From the NCBI RefSeq assembly GCF_036248255.1, contig NZ_CP109178.1, forward strand, positions 5,828,001 to 5,892,000: a stretch of 64,000 bases of DNA, written 5' to 3'. The notes below the pieces were generated by a model, which ran no database searches, was not told the DNA's origin, and saw only the letters and a program-made list of their open reading frames with translations. The position numbers and the translations under genes were made by a program. Of the stretch, positions 18,654 through 27,404 are shown in pieces; within the stretch, counting starts at the first letter, position 1, and every line of letters begins with the position of its first letter. The DNA is from Streptomyces sp. NBC_01717. GTDB lineage: Bacteria > Actinomycetota > Actinomycetes > Streptomycetales > Streptomycetaceae.

Positions 18654-20150
18654 TCAGAACTTGGGCTCAGGAGTCTGGGCCGCGCACAGCTGCGCCGCCT
18701 CCTCCTCCGTCTCCACCGACGGGGGCGAGCCGTCCAGCGGCCGCTGGGCGGTCTCCTTCATGCAGGCCACCGCGATCACGCCGACCAGGGCCGCCGCCAT
18801 CGCGTAGTACGCCGGCATCAGGTTCGTACCGCTCCAGCTGATCAGTGCGGTGATCACCAGCGGGGTCGTACCACCGAAGAGCGAGGCCGAGAGGTTGTAG
18901 CCGACCGACAGGGAGCCGTAGCGGACCTGGGTGGGGAAGAGGGCCGGGAGTGCGGCGGACATCGTGCCGAGCATGCAGACCAGGGAGAGGCCCAGCATCA
19001 GCATGCCGATCGTGATGGCCGGGACGCCGTCCTGGCGGATCAGCAGGAAGGAGGGGAGCGAGAGGCAGAGGAAACCCAGCATTCCCGCCATCAGCAGCGG
19101 CTTGCGGCCGAAGCGGTCGGAGAGCTTGCCGACCTGGCTGATGATCAGCATCAGGAAGACCATGACGGCGAGCAGGATGAGCAGGCCGTGGGTCTCGCTG
19201 TAGCCGAGTTCGTCGGAGAGGTACGTCGGCATGTATGACAGCAGCATGTAGTCGGTGATGTTGTACGCGCCGACGAGGCAGATGCAGAGGATCAGCGTCG
19301 GCCAGTACTGCCGGAAGATCTTCGCGAGGTCACCCTTGGCGGTGGTCTCGACGCTGTCGGCGGCCTCGGTGGCCTGAGCGTTGCCGCCTTCCAGTTTCTG
19401 GAAGGCCGGGGTCTCGTCGAGGCGCAGTCGGAGGTAGAGGCCGACCAGGCCGAGGGGGCCCGCGACGAGGAACGGGATGCGCCAGCCCCAGGACTCCATG
19501 GCGGGGGTGTCGAGGACGGCGGTGAGTGCGGTGACGAGACCGGCCGCGCCGACGTATCCGGCCAGGGTGCCGAATTCGAGGAAGCTGCCGAAGTAGCCGC
19601 GGCGCTTGTCGGGGGCGTACTCGGCGATGAAGGTGGATGCGCCGCCGTACTCTCCGCCGGTGGAGAAGCCCTGGACCAGCCGGAAGAAGATCAGCAGGGC
19701 GGGTGCCCAGAGGCCGATCGAGGCGTGGGACGGGATGACGCCGATGGCGAAGGTGCCGACCGCCATCATGATCATGGTGAGGGCGAGGACCTTCTTGCGG
19801 CCGATCCGGTCGCCCATGGGGCCGAAGAACATTCCGCCGAGCGGGCGTACCAGGAAGGCGACCGCGAAGGTGGCGAACGAGGAGAGCAGCTGGGTGGTGT
19901 TGTTCCCGGACGGGAAGAAGACGTGCCCGAGGGTGACGGCCAGGTAGGAGTAGATGCCGAAGTCGAACCACTCCATGGCGTTGCCGAGGGAGGCCGCCTT
20001 CACCGCCCGCTTGACTGCCTGGTCGTCGGTGACGGTGATGTCGGACCGGCGCAGCCTGGGGTTCTTCCGCTTCCGGATGGCGCGGAAGAGGGTGGGGTGG
20101 CGTTTGACCGCTTCGGGGTCGGCCACCTGCTGAAGGTCGGAGGCCGCCAT
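18654..20150 (-). CDS. MFS transporter, ProP-like metabolite:H+ symporter
   Basis: This 498-residue protein has 12 predicted helices of the metabolite:H+ symporter family (ProP, KgtP, ShiA relatives). AASLGNAMEWFDFGIYSYLA is the helix-1 signature of that family. GDRIGRKKVL and SDRFGRKPLL are the loop 2-3 and 8-9 MFS motifs, and RLVQGFSTGGEYGGAS is also typical. Proline/betaine or a dicarboxylate are likely substrates. The C-terminal tail is acidic and short, without the ProP coiled coil, so osmosensing like E. coli ProP is doubtful. Confidence 0.88.
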   Translation of the reverse strand: MAASDLQQVADPEAVKRHPTLFRAIRKRKNPRLRRSDITVTDDQAVKRAVKAASLGNAMEWFDFGIYSYLAVTLGHVFFPSGNNTTQLLSSFATFAVAFLVRPLGGMFFGPMGDRIGRKKVLALTMIMMAVGTFAIGVIPSHASIGLWAPALLIFFRLVQGFSTGGEYGGASTFIAEYAPDKRRGYFGSFLEFGTLAGYVGAAGLVTALTAVLDTPAMESWGWRIPFLVAGPLGLVGLYLRLRLDETPAFQKLEGGNAQATEAADSVETTAKGDLAKIFRQYWPTLILCICLVGAYNITDYMLLSYMPTYLSDELGYSETHGLLILLAVMVFLMLIISQVGKLSDRFGRKPLLMAGMLGFLCLSLPSFLLIRQDGVPAITIGMLMLGLSLVCMLGTMSAALPALFPTQVRYGSLSVGYNLSASLFGGTTPLVITALISWSGTNLMPAYYAMAAALVGVIAVACMKETAQRPLDGSPPSVETEEEAAQLCAAQTPEPKF

Positions 20151-20262
20151 GGCCGGGTCCTTTCCTCGGTGGATGTTCCAGGAAAGGCTTCTGCGCGGTC
20201 ATGGCGGTCGCAAACCGATGGCGGGTGAAAGTGCGACGCCCGTCACACGGGCGTGGCGGCGG

Positions 20263-20730
20263 TCAGATGCCGAGGTCCTTGATGATCTTGGCTACGTGGC
20301 CGGTTGCCTTGACGTTGTAGAGGGCGCGTTCGACCTTGCCCTCCTCGTCGACGATGATCGTGGAGCGGATGACGCCTGTCACCGTTTTGCCGTAGAGCTT
20401 CTTCTCGCCGAATGCGCCGTAGGCCTGGAGGGTCTCCTTGGACGGGTCGCCGACCAGCGTGACCTTGAGGTTTTCCTTCTCGCGGAACTTGGCGAGCTTC
20501 TCCGGCTTGTCGGGGGAGACGCCGATGACGTCGTATCCGGCGCCGGTCAGGAGCTCCAGGTTGTCCGTGAAGTCGCATGCCTGCTTGGTGCAGCCGGGGG
20601 TGAGGGCGGCCGGGTAGAAGTAGACGATGACTTTGCGGCCCTTGTGGTCGGCGAGCGAGATGTCGTTGCCGTCGGCGTCGGGGAGGGTGAAGGCCGGGGC
20701 GGTGTCGCCGGGCTGGAGTCGCTCGCTCAT
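20263..20730 (-). CDS. bcp: Thiol peroxidase Bcp (peroxiredoxin)
   Basis: This 155-residue peroxiredoxin reduces hydroperoxides. The peroxidatic cysteine is Cys47 in PAALTPGCTKQACDF, and Cys52 five residues later is the resolving cysteine of the atypical 2-Cys BCP class. ATG 20730 follows GAGGAGAA on the minus strand. It starts 112 bp upstream of the transporter gene and is divergent from the DUF3618 gene. Confidence 0.95.
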   Translation of the reverse strand: MSERLQPGDTAPAFTLPDADGNDISLADHKGRKVIVYFYPAALTPGCTKQACDFTDNLELLTGAGYDVIGVSPDKPEKLAKFREKENLKVTLVGDPSKETLQAYGAFGEKKLYGKTVTGVIRSTIIVDEEGKVERALYNVKATGHVAKIIKDLGI

Positions 20731-20857
20731 GGTTCTCCTCAAGGGCGTGTGGGGTGTACGGGACCGAGCGTAATAGGGGTGCCGCCGGGTGTGCGGGCGG
20801 CCGAGCTGACAGACTGTCGATGAAGGTTTACCGGACGACGACCACGGAGGCGGCGCA

Positions 20858-21178
20858 GTGTCGGATGCCAGGACCCCTGCGCAGATCGAGGCGGACATCA
20901 TCAGCAGGCGTGAGCAGCTTGCGGTGGTGCTCGATGAGATCGGGGTGCGGGTGCACCCGAAGACGATCATGGGCGATGCGAAGGCCAAGGCTGTCGAGGC
21001 CGCGGACCGGACGGCCGGGCGGGCGTTTGTCGCGGTGAATCGGACGGTGTCCGATGTGAAGGCGCAGTTTGTGTCGGAGGATGGCGCGCCGCGTCTGGAG
21101 CGGGTGATTCCGGTGGCGTTGCTGGCAGCGGGTGTGCTTGGACTGGTCGTGGTGTCGGCGCGGCGGAAGAAGCGCTGA
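20858..21178 (+). CDS. DUF3618 family membrane-anchored protein
   Basis: This 106-residue protein starts with GTG behind CACGGAGG. The N-terminal segment RTPAQIEADIISRREQLA is the DUF3618 signature. The C-terminus has one hydrophobic helix (VIPVALLAAGVLGLVVV) and a basic tail (ARRKKR). The family is actinobacterial and of unknown function. The GroES-like gene follows after 55 bp. Confidence 0.88.
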   Translation: MSDARTPAQIEADIISRREQLAVVLDEIGVRVHPKTIMGDAKAKAVEAADRTAGRAFVAVNRTVSDVKAQFVSEDGAPRLERVIPVALLAAGVLGLVVVSARRKKR

Positions 21179-21233
21179 GAAGGCTGACCCCCGGGGGCGT
21201 GTGGCGCGGCTGCGGACAGGTAGGTTTCGGGTC

Positions 21234-21572
21234 GTGAGCGAGAACACCGACGACAAGCTGCCCATTCGCATGCTGCATGACCGCGTGCTGGTCCGGTCCG
21301 ATACGCCCGAGGGTGAGCGGCGTTCGGGCGGCGGCATCCTGATTCCGGCGACGGCTGCGGTCGGTCGTCGACTGGCCTGGGCTGTGGTGGTCGCGGTCGG
21401 CCAGAACGTGCGGACGGTGGAGCCGGGCGACCGGGTGCTGTACGACCCCGAGGACCGTGCGGAGGTCGAGGTGCGCGGTGTGGCGTATGTGCTGATGCGG
21501 GAGCGGGATCTGCACGCGGTGGCCGCGGACCGGTTCGAGGGTTCGGTGGATTCGACCGGGTTGTATCTGTAG
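21234..21572 (+). CDS. GroES-like co-chaperonin paralogue
   Basis: This 112-residue protein has the GroES fold: PIRMLHDRVLVRSD, the mobile-loop region ERRSGGGILIPATA, then VVVAVGQNV and PGDRVLYDPED. It starts with GTG 21234. No groEL gene is adjacent, so it is probably the stand-alone paralogue common in Streptomyces next to bcp rather than the essential GroES. The C-terminal stretch FEGSVDSTGLYL goes beyond the usual end of GroES. Confidence 0.85.
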   Translation: MSENTDDKLPIRMLHDRVLVRSDTPEGERRSGGGILIPATAAVGRRLAWAVVVAVGQNVRTVEPGDRVLYDPEDRAEVEVRGVAYVLMRERDLHAVAADRFEGSVDSTGLYL

Positions 21573-21593
21573 CTCTCCCGATGTGCCTGACGT

Positions 21594-21625
21594 AAGGCCT
21601 GGTGACAGCCGTCACCAGGCCTTTT
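21594..21625 (+). terminator. Terminator after the GroES-like gene
   Basis: AAGGCCTGGTGAC / GTCACCAGGCCTT is a perfect 13-bp stem with a 4-nt loop followed by TTTT, 22 bp after the stop codon. Confidence 0.93.
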
Positions 21626-21650
21626 GCGTGTTTTTTGCTATGTTGGTGGG

Positions 21651-21695
21651 ACCCCGACGAGACGCGCCGTACCGGGCTTTTGCAAAGACGACGCA
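21651..21695 (+). ncRNA. Guanidine-III riboswitch (ykkC-III)
   Basis: The segment reads CCCCGACGAGACGCGCCGT then ACCGGG, a short linker, and AAAGACGACGC. This is the order of conserved pieces in ykkC-III RNAs (CGACGAG..GCGCCGUACC.GG...AAGACG.CGC). The CCCG/CGGG pairing gives P1 and the GCG..CGC pairing gives the pseudoknot. The SMR exporter gene begins 39 nt downstream with its RBS in between, which suits translational control. Guanidine-III aptamers commonly control guanidinium exporters. Confidence 0.85.
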
Positions 21696-21734
21696 CCCGT
21701 GATGTCCGTGTGTCTGTGTGTCGGAGGTGCCGTC

Positions 21735-22055
21735 GTGGCGTGGGTTCTGCTTGCTGTGGCCGGTCTGCTGGAAGTGGGCTGGTCGATCGGGATGAAGTAC
21801 ACCGACGGGTTCACCCGGCTGTGGCCGAGTGTGTTCACCGGATTCGGGATCGTGGCCAGCATGGTGCTGTTGTCGCAGGCGGCGAAGTCGCTGCCGATCG
21901 GTACGGCGTACGGCGTGTGGGTCGGTATCGGTGCGGCGGGGGCGGCGGTGCTGGGCATGGTGGTGCTGCACGAGCCGGTGACCGCGGCCCGGGTCTTCTT
22001 CGTGTGTCTGTTGCTGGTGGCCGTGGTGGGGTTGAAGGCGACCTCGGGGCACTGA
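21735..22055 (+). CDS. sugE: SMR-family guanidinium exporter (SugE/Gdx)
   Basis: This 106-residue protein has four transmembrane helices of the small multidrug resistance family. AGLLEVGWSIGMKYTDGFTR is the Gdx/SugE form of helix 1 and the following loop, with the essential Glu. GTG 21735 follows TCGGAGG. The guanidine-III riboswitch upstream supports guanidinium export rather than drug export. Such proteins act as antiparallel dimers exchanging guanidinium for protons. Confidence 0.93.
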   Translation: MAWVLLAVAGLLEVGWSIGMKYTDGFTRLWPSVFTGFGIVASMVLLSQAAKSLPIGTAYGVWVGIGAAGAAVLGMVVLHEPVTAARVFFVCLLLVAVVGLKATSGH

Positions 22056-22073
22056 GTCGTCGGCCGGCCGGAT

Positions 22074-24434
22074 TCACTGGCGGCTCGGGGCCGGGAGCGG
22101 GGCGGGGACCGGGGTCGAGGCCGGGTCCGGGCGGGTGCCGCCCATGCCGCGCGGGAAGAAGTCGTCGAAGTCGCCGTTGTCCCCTCCGTCGGTGAATCCG
22201 CCGTCCGGCGGGCCGGTGGGTGGGCCCGGCGGGGTCGCGGGTTCGCTGTCGGTGGGGAAGTCGGGCGGGAAGGGCGGGCTGCTCGGCGGCGTGGCCGTCG
22301 ACGGAGCGGACGGGGTGCCGGTGTCGGTCGGGCCGGTGGCTTCGTCGGTCGGCAGGTACGGTTCCTCGGCGCCGCTTTCGAGGGTGAGGTCGAAGTCCTG
22401 GACGTTGGTGCCCTGCAGCGCGGCACCGGTGTACTGGGCCCAGGTCTGGGCGGGCGCGCCGCCGCCGTTGACCCGGGACAGGCCGAGCGCTCCGTACAGC
22501 GGTTTCTGCACCCCTGTGTCGGGGTCCTGGCCCATGACGGCGATGACGGTCGCGAGGTCGGGGGTGTAGCCGGCGAACCAGGCCGCTTTGTCCTCCTCGG
22601 CCGTGCCGGTCTTGCCGGCGGCGGGGCGGCCGGCGCCCTGGGCTGCGGTTCCTGAGCCGTTTTCGACGACGCTCTGCAGGATCGAGGTGGTGGTGTCGGC
22701 GGCTTCGCGGCTGACGGCCTGCTCGGTGCTCCGGTCGGGGAGGCTGAGCTCCTCGCCGTCCTTGCTGACCTTGTCGACGAGGGTGTACGCGGTGTGCCTG
22801 CCGTGGTTGGCGAGGGTCGCGTACGCCCCTGTCATGTCGAGGACGCTGGCCGTGGCGGTTCCGAGCGCGATGGACGGCGATGCGGTGAGGTCGGGGGTGT
22901 CCTTGGGGATGCCGAGGTCGATGGCGGTCTGTTCGACGATGTCGGGGCCGACGTCCTCGGCCATCTGCGCGTAGACGGCGTTGACGGACTTGTCGGTGGC
23001 CATACGGACGGGGATGGGCCCGTAGCTGACGTCGTCCTCGTTGGCGGGGGCGTAGCCGGTGGGTCCGTTCGGCCCCTGGACCATGCGCCTGTTGGTGCCG
23101 TCGTAGACGGTGTTGGGGGTGATGCGCCGGCCGTCCTGGGTCCGGGAGCTGTTGGCGACCGCGGAGGTGAAGACGAACGGTTTGAAGGTGGAGCCGACCT
23201 GGTAGTCGCGGCGGGTCGCGTTGTTGACGTACTGCTTGGTGTAGTCGATGCCGCCGTACATGGCGACGACCCGGCCGTTGGTGGGGTCGATGGAGGCGCC
23301 GCCGACGCGGACGTTGCGGTCGGCCGTGCGCTCGTCGCTCGTCTGGGACATGACGTTGTCGTCGACGGCTTCGACGAGGGCGTTCTGTTTCTTCTTCTCC
23401 AGCGTGGTGGTGATCCGGTAGCCGCCGGTGGCCAGTGTCTTCTCGTCGATGATCTGGTGGGTGGTGAGGTAGTCCTTGACGGCCTGGACGATGTAGCCGC
23501 GCTGTCCGGAGAGGCCGGTCGATCTCTTCACCTTGTCGGGCACGGGGAATTGCATGGTGGCGCGGTCGGCTGCGCTGAGCCAGTTCTCCTTGACCATGCC
23601 GTCGAGTACGTAGTGCCAGCGGGCGACGGCCGCGGCTTTGTTCTCGGGGTGGACGACGACGTCGTACGCGCTGGGGGCGTTGAGCAGGGAGGCGAGGTAC
23701 GCGCCTTCGGCGGTGGTGATGTCGCCGATGTCCTTGCCGTAGTACGCCTGGGCGGCGGCCTGGATGCCGTAGGCGTTGCGGCCGAAGTAGCTGGTGTTGA
23801 GGTAGCCCTCGAAGATGTGGTCCTTGCTCACTTCGCGGTTGAGCTTGATCGCGATGAAGAACTCTTTGATCTTGCGGATGACGGTCTGTTCCTGGCCGAG
23901 GTAGTAGTTCTTCACGAACTGCTGGGTGATGGTCGAACCGCCTTGTCTGCCCTTGCCGGTGAGGGTGTTCCAGCCGGCCCGGAACATGGCTTTGATGTCG
24001 ACGGCGCGCTCGGAGTAGAAGTTGCGGTCCTCGGCGGCGAGGACGGCGTGCTGGACGGGGAGGGGGACCTGGGCGAGCTGGACGTTCTGCCGGTTGACGT
24101 CGCCGTCGCGGGCGATGACGGTGCCGTCCTTGTAGAGGTAGACGTTGGACTGCGCGGTGGCGGTGGGGTTGGCGGGCGGGATGCCGACGAGCTGGTATCC
24201 GGCGATGAAGCCGCCGATGAGGATCAGCGCGATCACCAGGAGCGTGGCGAGTGCGGCCCGCCAGGTGGGGACGGCCCGGCGCCAGCCGGTGCGCCTGGGC
24301 CGGACGGCGTTCCCCTTCTTCCCTCCGGGCGCGGCCGCCTGGCCCGCGGGTGCGCCGGTGCCGGCAGAGAGGTCCCTCGGGGTCCAGTTCCCGTCGCCGG
24401 GATCCCCGCTCTGCTGCTGTGGCTCGTCGCTCAT
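22074..24434 (-). CDS. Class A penicillin-binding protein
   Basis: This 786-residue protein polymerises and cross-links peptidoglycan. It has a Pro/Gly-rich cytoplasmic N-terminus and one membrane helix near residues 60-85. The GT51 glycosyltransferase domain carries EDRNFYSERAVD and GGSTITQQFVKNYY. The transpeptidase domain carries GSTFKPF (SxxK) and GKTGTAEEDKAAW (KTG). The C-terminal 80 residues are Pro/Ser/Thr/Asp-rich and low in complexity. ATG 24434 follows GAGGAG. It ends 18 bp from the convergent sugE stop. Confidence 0.95.
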   Translation of the reverse strand: MSDEPQQQSGDPGDGNWTPRDLSAGTGAPAGQAAAPGGKKGNAVRPRRTGWRRAVPTWRAALATLLVIALILIGGFIAGYQLVGIPPANPTATAQSNVYLYKDGTVIARDGDVNRQNVQLAQVPLPVQHAVLAAEDRNFYSERAVDIKAMFRAGWNTLTGKGRQGGSTITQQFVKNYYLGQEQTVIRKIKEFFIAIKLNREVSKDHIFEGYLNTSYFGRNAYGIQAAAQAYYGKDIGDITTAEGAYLASLLNAPSAYDVVVHPENKAAAVARWHYVLDGMVKENWLSAADRATMQFPVPDKVKRSTGLSGQRGYIVQAVKDYLTTHQIIDEKTLATGGYRITTTLEKKKQNALVEAVDDNVMSQTSDERTADRNVRVGGASIDPTNGRVVAMYGGIDYTKQYVNNATRRDYQVGSTFKPFVFTSAVANSSRTQDGRRITPNTVYDGTNRRMVQGPNGPTGYAPANEDDVSYGPIPVRMATDKSVNAVYAQMAEDVGPDIVEQTAIDLGIPKDTPDLTASPSIALGTATASVLDMTGAYATLANHGRHTAYTLVDKVSKDGEELSLPDRSTEQAVSREAADTTTSILQSVVENGSGTAAQGAGRPAAGKTGTAEEDKAAWFAGYTPDLATVIAVMGQDPDTGVQKPLYGALGLSRVNGGGAPAQTWAQYTGAALQGTNVQDFDLTLESGAEEPYLPTDEATGPTDTGTPSAPSTATPPSSPPFPPDFPTDSEPATPPGPPTGPPDGGFTDGGDNGDFDDFFPRGMGGTRPDPASTPVPAPLPAPSRQ

Positions 24435-24624
24435 GTCGGTGAAGACTCCTCGGCCGCGGTCAGTTCCCCCATACTGCACTTTTCTGTGCAATAAGCACCG
24501 GATCGACCTCCGGAGGGGGGCCGAAAAGCGGTCGCGGCGGCTGCTGCCGCTGGACTAGGGTCGTGCGCTTTGGTGCCCGGCGCCGTTGGGCGTCCGAGTG
24601 CGAACGAGTGCGGGGGCGATTGAG

Positions 24625-25425
24625 GTGCGGCTGTACGCGGTGGTCGCTGCGGGCGGGTTCCGGCGCTATGCCACCTACCGGATCGCGACGGCGGCGGGGG
24701 TGTTCACCAACACCGTCTTCGGTTTCATCCTGGCGTACACCTATATGGCCCTGTGGGACGAGCGGCCGCAGCTCGGCGGTTACGACATGTCCCAGGCGCT
24801 CACCTACGTGTGGCTGGGCCAGGCGCTGCTGGCGACGTGCGCCATGATGGGCGGCGGTTTCGAGGACGAGCTGATGGAGCGGATCCGTACCGGCGATGTG
24901 GCGATCGATCTCTACCGGCCGATCGATCTTCAAATGTGGTGGCTGGCCGGGGACTTGGGGCGCGCGGCGTATCAGCTGATGGCGCGCGGCATCGTACCGA
25001 TGGTGCTGGGCGCGCTCGCCTTCCCGCTGGCGCTGCCCAGGTCGCCGGGGATCTGGCTGGCGTTTCTGGTCTCGGTCACGCTCGGTGTGGTGGTCGGTTT
25101 CGCGGTGCGCTACCTGGTGGCGCTCTCCGCGTTCTGGCTGATGGACGGGGCGGGCGCGTCGCAGATCGCGTTTCTGGCGGGGTTGTTCTTCTCCGGGATG
25201 CTGCTTCCGCTGACGCTGTTCCCGGGGTTGCTGGGCGAGGTGGCGCGGGCACTGCCGTGGTCGGCACTGCTGCAGGTGCCGGCCGATGTGTTCCTCGGCA
25301 AGCACACGGGGTGGGGGCTGGTGGAGGCGTTCGCGTTCCAGGGCGGCTGGGCGCTGGCGCTGCTGCTGGCGGGGCGGCTGGTGCAGTCGGTGGCGACGCG
25401 GAGGGTGGTGGTCCAGGGTGGCTGA
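24625..25425 (+). CDS. ABC-2 type exporter permease 1
   Basis: This 266-residue membrane protein has six predicted helices and belongs to the ABC-2 permease group (DUF990-like). GTG 24625 preceded by GGGGGCG is the preferred start; in-frame TTG 24586 and GTG 24598 are alternatives. It overlaps the second permease by 8 nt, and the ATPase follows, so these three genes form one exporter. The cargo is not evident. Confidence 0.85.
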   Translation: MRLYAVVAAGGFRRYATYRIATAAGVFTNTVFGFILAYTYMALWDERPQLGGYDMSQALTYVWLGQALLATCAMMGGGFEDELMERIRTGDVAIDLYRPIDLQMWWLAGDLGRAAYQLMARGIVPMVLGALAFPLALPRSPGIWLAFLVSVTLGVVVGFAVRYLVALSAFWLMDGAGASQIAFLAGLFFSGMLLPLTLFPGLLGEVARALPWSALLQVPADVFLGKHTGWGLVEAFAFQGGWALALLLAGRLVQSVATRRVVVQGG

Positions 25426-26308
25426 GGTTGCACAGACGGCACAGGCGGCGGAGGCCGGCGGGGGCGTCGAGGCGCCCGAGGTGGTGTTCGCCGAACGGTC
25501 GAGGCTGGTCGAGGGGGTCCGTGCGTACGGGCTGATCGCCTCGATGTGGCTGCGCTCGACGATGGCGTACCGGGCCTCGTTCGTCATGACGACGCTCGGG
25601 AACTTCGCGGCGACCGGCTTCGACTTCGTCGCGATCATGCTGATGTTCGCGCACGTCGACGAATTGGGCGGCTACACGCTGCCGGAGATCGCCCTGCTGT
25701 ACGGGGCTTCGGGCACCGCGTTCGGCCTGGCCGATCTGGTGCTGGGGTCGATGGATCGGCTGGGCCGCCGGGTCCGGGACGGCACGCTGGACACGCTGCT
25801 GGTGCGCCCGGTGCCGGTGCTCGCCCAGGTGGCGGCGGACCGGTTCGCGCTGCGCAGGCTGGGGCGGATCACGCAGGGGCTGCTGGTGCTCGGGTACGCC
25901 CTGGTGACGCTGGACATCGACTGGACACCGCTGCGGGTGGCGATGGTGCCGCTGATGCTGCTGACCGGGGCAGCGATCTTCGGGGCCGTGTTCGTGTGCG
26001 GGGCGGCGTTCCAGTTCTTCGCGCAGGACGCCGCCGAGGTGCAGAGTTCCTTCACGTACGGCGGGAACACGCTGCTCCAGTACCCGCCGACGATCTTCGC
26101 GAAGGACCTGGTGCGCGGGGTGACGTTCGTCGTGCCGCTGGCCTTCGTGAACTGGCTGCCCGCGCTGTATGTGCTGGGCCGGGACTACCCGCTGGGGCTG
26201 CCGGAGTGGGTGTCGTTTCTGCCTCCGGTGGTGGCGGGGGTGTGCTGGGTGCTTGCGGGGACGGCATGGCGGGCGGGCCTGCGCTCGTACCGGAGCACGG
26301 GAAGTTGA
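25418..26308 (+). CDS. ABC-2 type exporter permease 2
   Basis: This 296-residue protein has six predicted helices, pairs with the preceding permease and has the same ABC-2 character. A soluble N-terminal segment of about 35 residues precedes the first helix. GTG 25418 overlaps the upstream stop by 8 nt, showing translational coupling. The two permeases should form a heterodimer with the following ATPase. Confidence 0.87.
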   Translation: MAEVAQTAQAAEAGGGVEAPEVVFAERSRLVEGVRAYGLIASMWLRSTMAYRASFVMTTLGNFAATGFDFVAIMLMFAHVDELGGYTLPEIALLYGASGTAFGLADLVLGSMDRLGRRVRDGTLDTLLVRPVPVLAQVAADRFALRRLGRITQGLLVLGYALVTLDIDWTPLRVAMVPLMLLTGAAIFGAVFVCGAAFQFFAQDAAEVQSSFTYGGNTLLQYPPTIFAKDLVRGVTFVVPLAFVNWLPALYVLGRDYPLGLPEWVSFLPPVVAGVCWVLAGTAWRAGLRSYRSTGS

Positions 26309-26334
26309 CCGGCGGGAGAACGAGGGCATCGGAC

Positions 26335-27333
26335 ATGGGCATGGACACGGATACCGACTTCATCGAGCTCGACGACGTCGAGAAGGTCTTCGACGTGCGC
26401 CGCAGGACGGGCTTCCTGCGCAGTGAGCGCCGCGAGGTCCGCGCGGTCGACGGGATCAGCTTCCGCGTGCCGCGCGGCGAGATGGTCGGCTACATCGGCC
26501 CGAACGGCGCGGGCAAGTCGACCACCATCAAGATGCTGACCGGCATCCTCACCCCGAGCGGCGGCCGGCTGCGGGTCGCGGGCATCGATCCGTCCAGGGA
26601 GCGTACGAGGCTGGCGCACCGGATCGGTGTGGTCTTCGGTCAGCGCACCACGCTCTGGTGGGACCTGCCGCTGCGGGACTCGTACCGGCTGGTGCACCGG
26701 ATGTACCGGATTCCGGACGCCCGCTACCGGGAGAACCTGGACCGCTGCGTCGAACTCCTGGATCTGGGTGAGCTGTTGGACGTACCGGTGCGGCAGCTGT
26801 CGCTCGGGCAGCGGATGCGCGGCGATATCGCGGCGGCGCTGCTGCACGACCCGGAGGTGCTGTACCTGGACGAGCCGACGATCGGCCTCGATGTGGTCTC
26901 CAAGGCGAAGGTCCGAGGCTTCCTTCGCGACCTGAACGCCGAGCGGGGTACGACGGTGCTGCTCACCACCCATGACCTGACGGACATCGAGCAGCTCTGC
27001 CGACGGGTGATGGTGATCGACCACGGTCGTCTGATGTACGACGGGGCGCTCGCCGGACTGCACGAGATCGGCGCGAGCGAACGCACCCTGGTCGTCGACC
27101 TGGAGCGCGAACTCCCGGCGATCCGGCTGGAGTCGGAGCCCTCGGTGCGTACGGTGAAGGTGGAGGGGCCGCGGCAGTGGCTGGCGTTCCCCGCGTCCGG
27201 ATCGGCGGCCCCGTTGGTGGCGCGGATCGCCGCGGAGTATCCGCTGGTGGACCTGTCGGTTCGGGAGCCGGACATCGAGGCCGTGATCGCGAGGATGTAC
27301 GCGTCGGCCCCGGCGGCGCGTAGAGAGATGTGA
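26335..27333 (+). CDS. ABC exporter ATP-binding protein
   Basis: This 332-residue ATPase energises the two preceding permeases. Walker A is GPNGAGKST, the Q loop lies in VVFGQRTTLWWDLP, the signature is LSLGQRMRGD, Walker B is VLYLDEPTIGLD, and the switch histidine is in TTHDLTD. The QRTTLWWDLP loop is typical of the ATPases that go with DUF990-type permeases. ATG 26335 is used; ATG 26341 is an equally good start. Confidence 0.94.
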   Translation: MGMDTDTDFIELDDVEKVFDVRRRTGFLRSERREVRAVDGISFRVPRGEMVGYIGPNGAGKSTTIKMLTGILTPSGGRLRVAGIDPSRERTRLAHRIGVVFGQRTTLWWDLPLRDSYRLVHRMYRIPDARYRENLDRCVELLDLGELLDVPVRQLSLGQRMRGDIAAALLHDPEVLYLDEPTIGLDVVSKAKVRGFLRDLNAERGTTVLLTTHDLTDIEQLCRRVMVIDHGRLMYDGALAGLHEIGASERTLVVDLERELPAIRLESEPSVRTVKVEGPRQWLAFPASGSAAPLVARIAAEYPLVDLSVREPDIEAVIARMYASAPAARREM

Positions 27334-27404
27334 AAGAGCGTCAATTGCCGCTGACGGCAGTCGGATCGATGATGTGGGCGGATGTGTTCAATAGGCTGCG
27401 CGGT

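Noticed and set aside
20731..21696. N-terminal extension of Bcp
   Set aside because: The extension covers the DUF3618 and GroES-like genes on the other strand; Bcp starts at 20730 with an RBS.
22794..24494. 566-residue plus-strand frame
   Set aside because: It is antisense to the class A PBP and rich in Val/Gly/Asp repeats typical of shadows.
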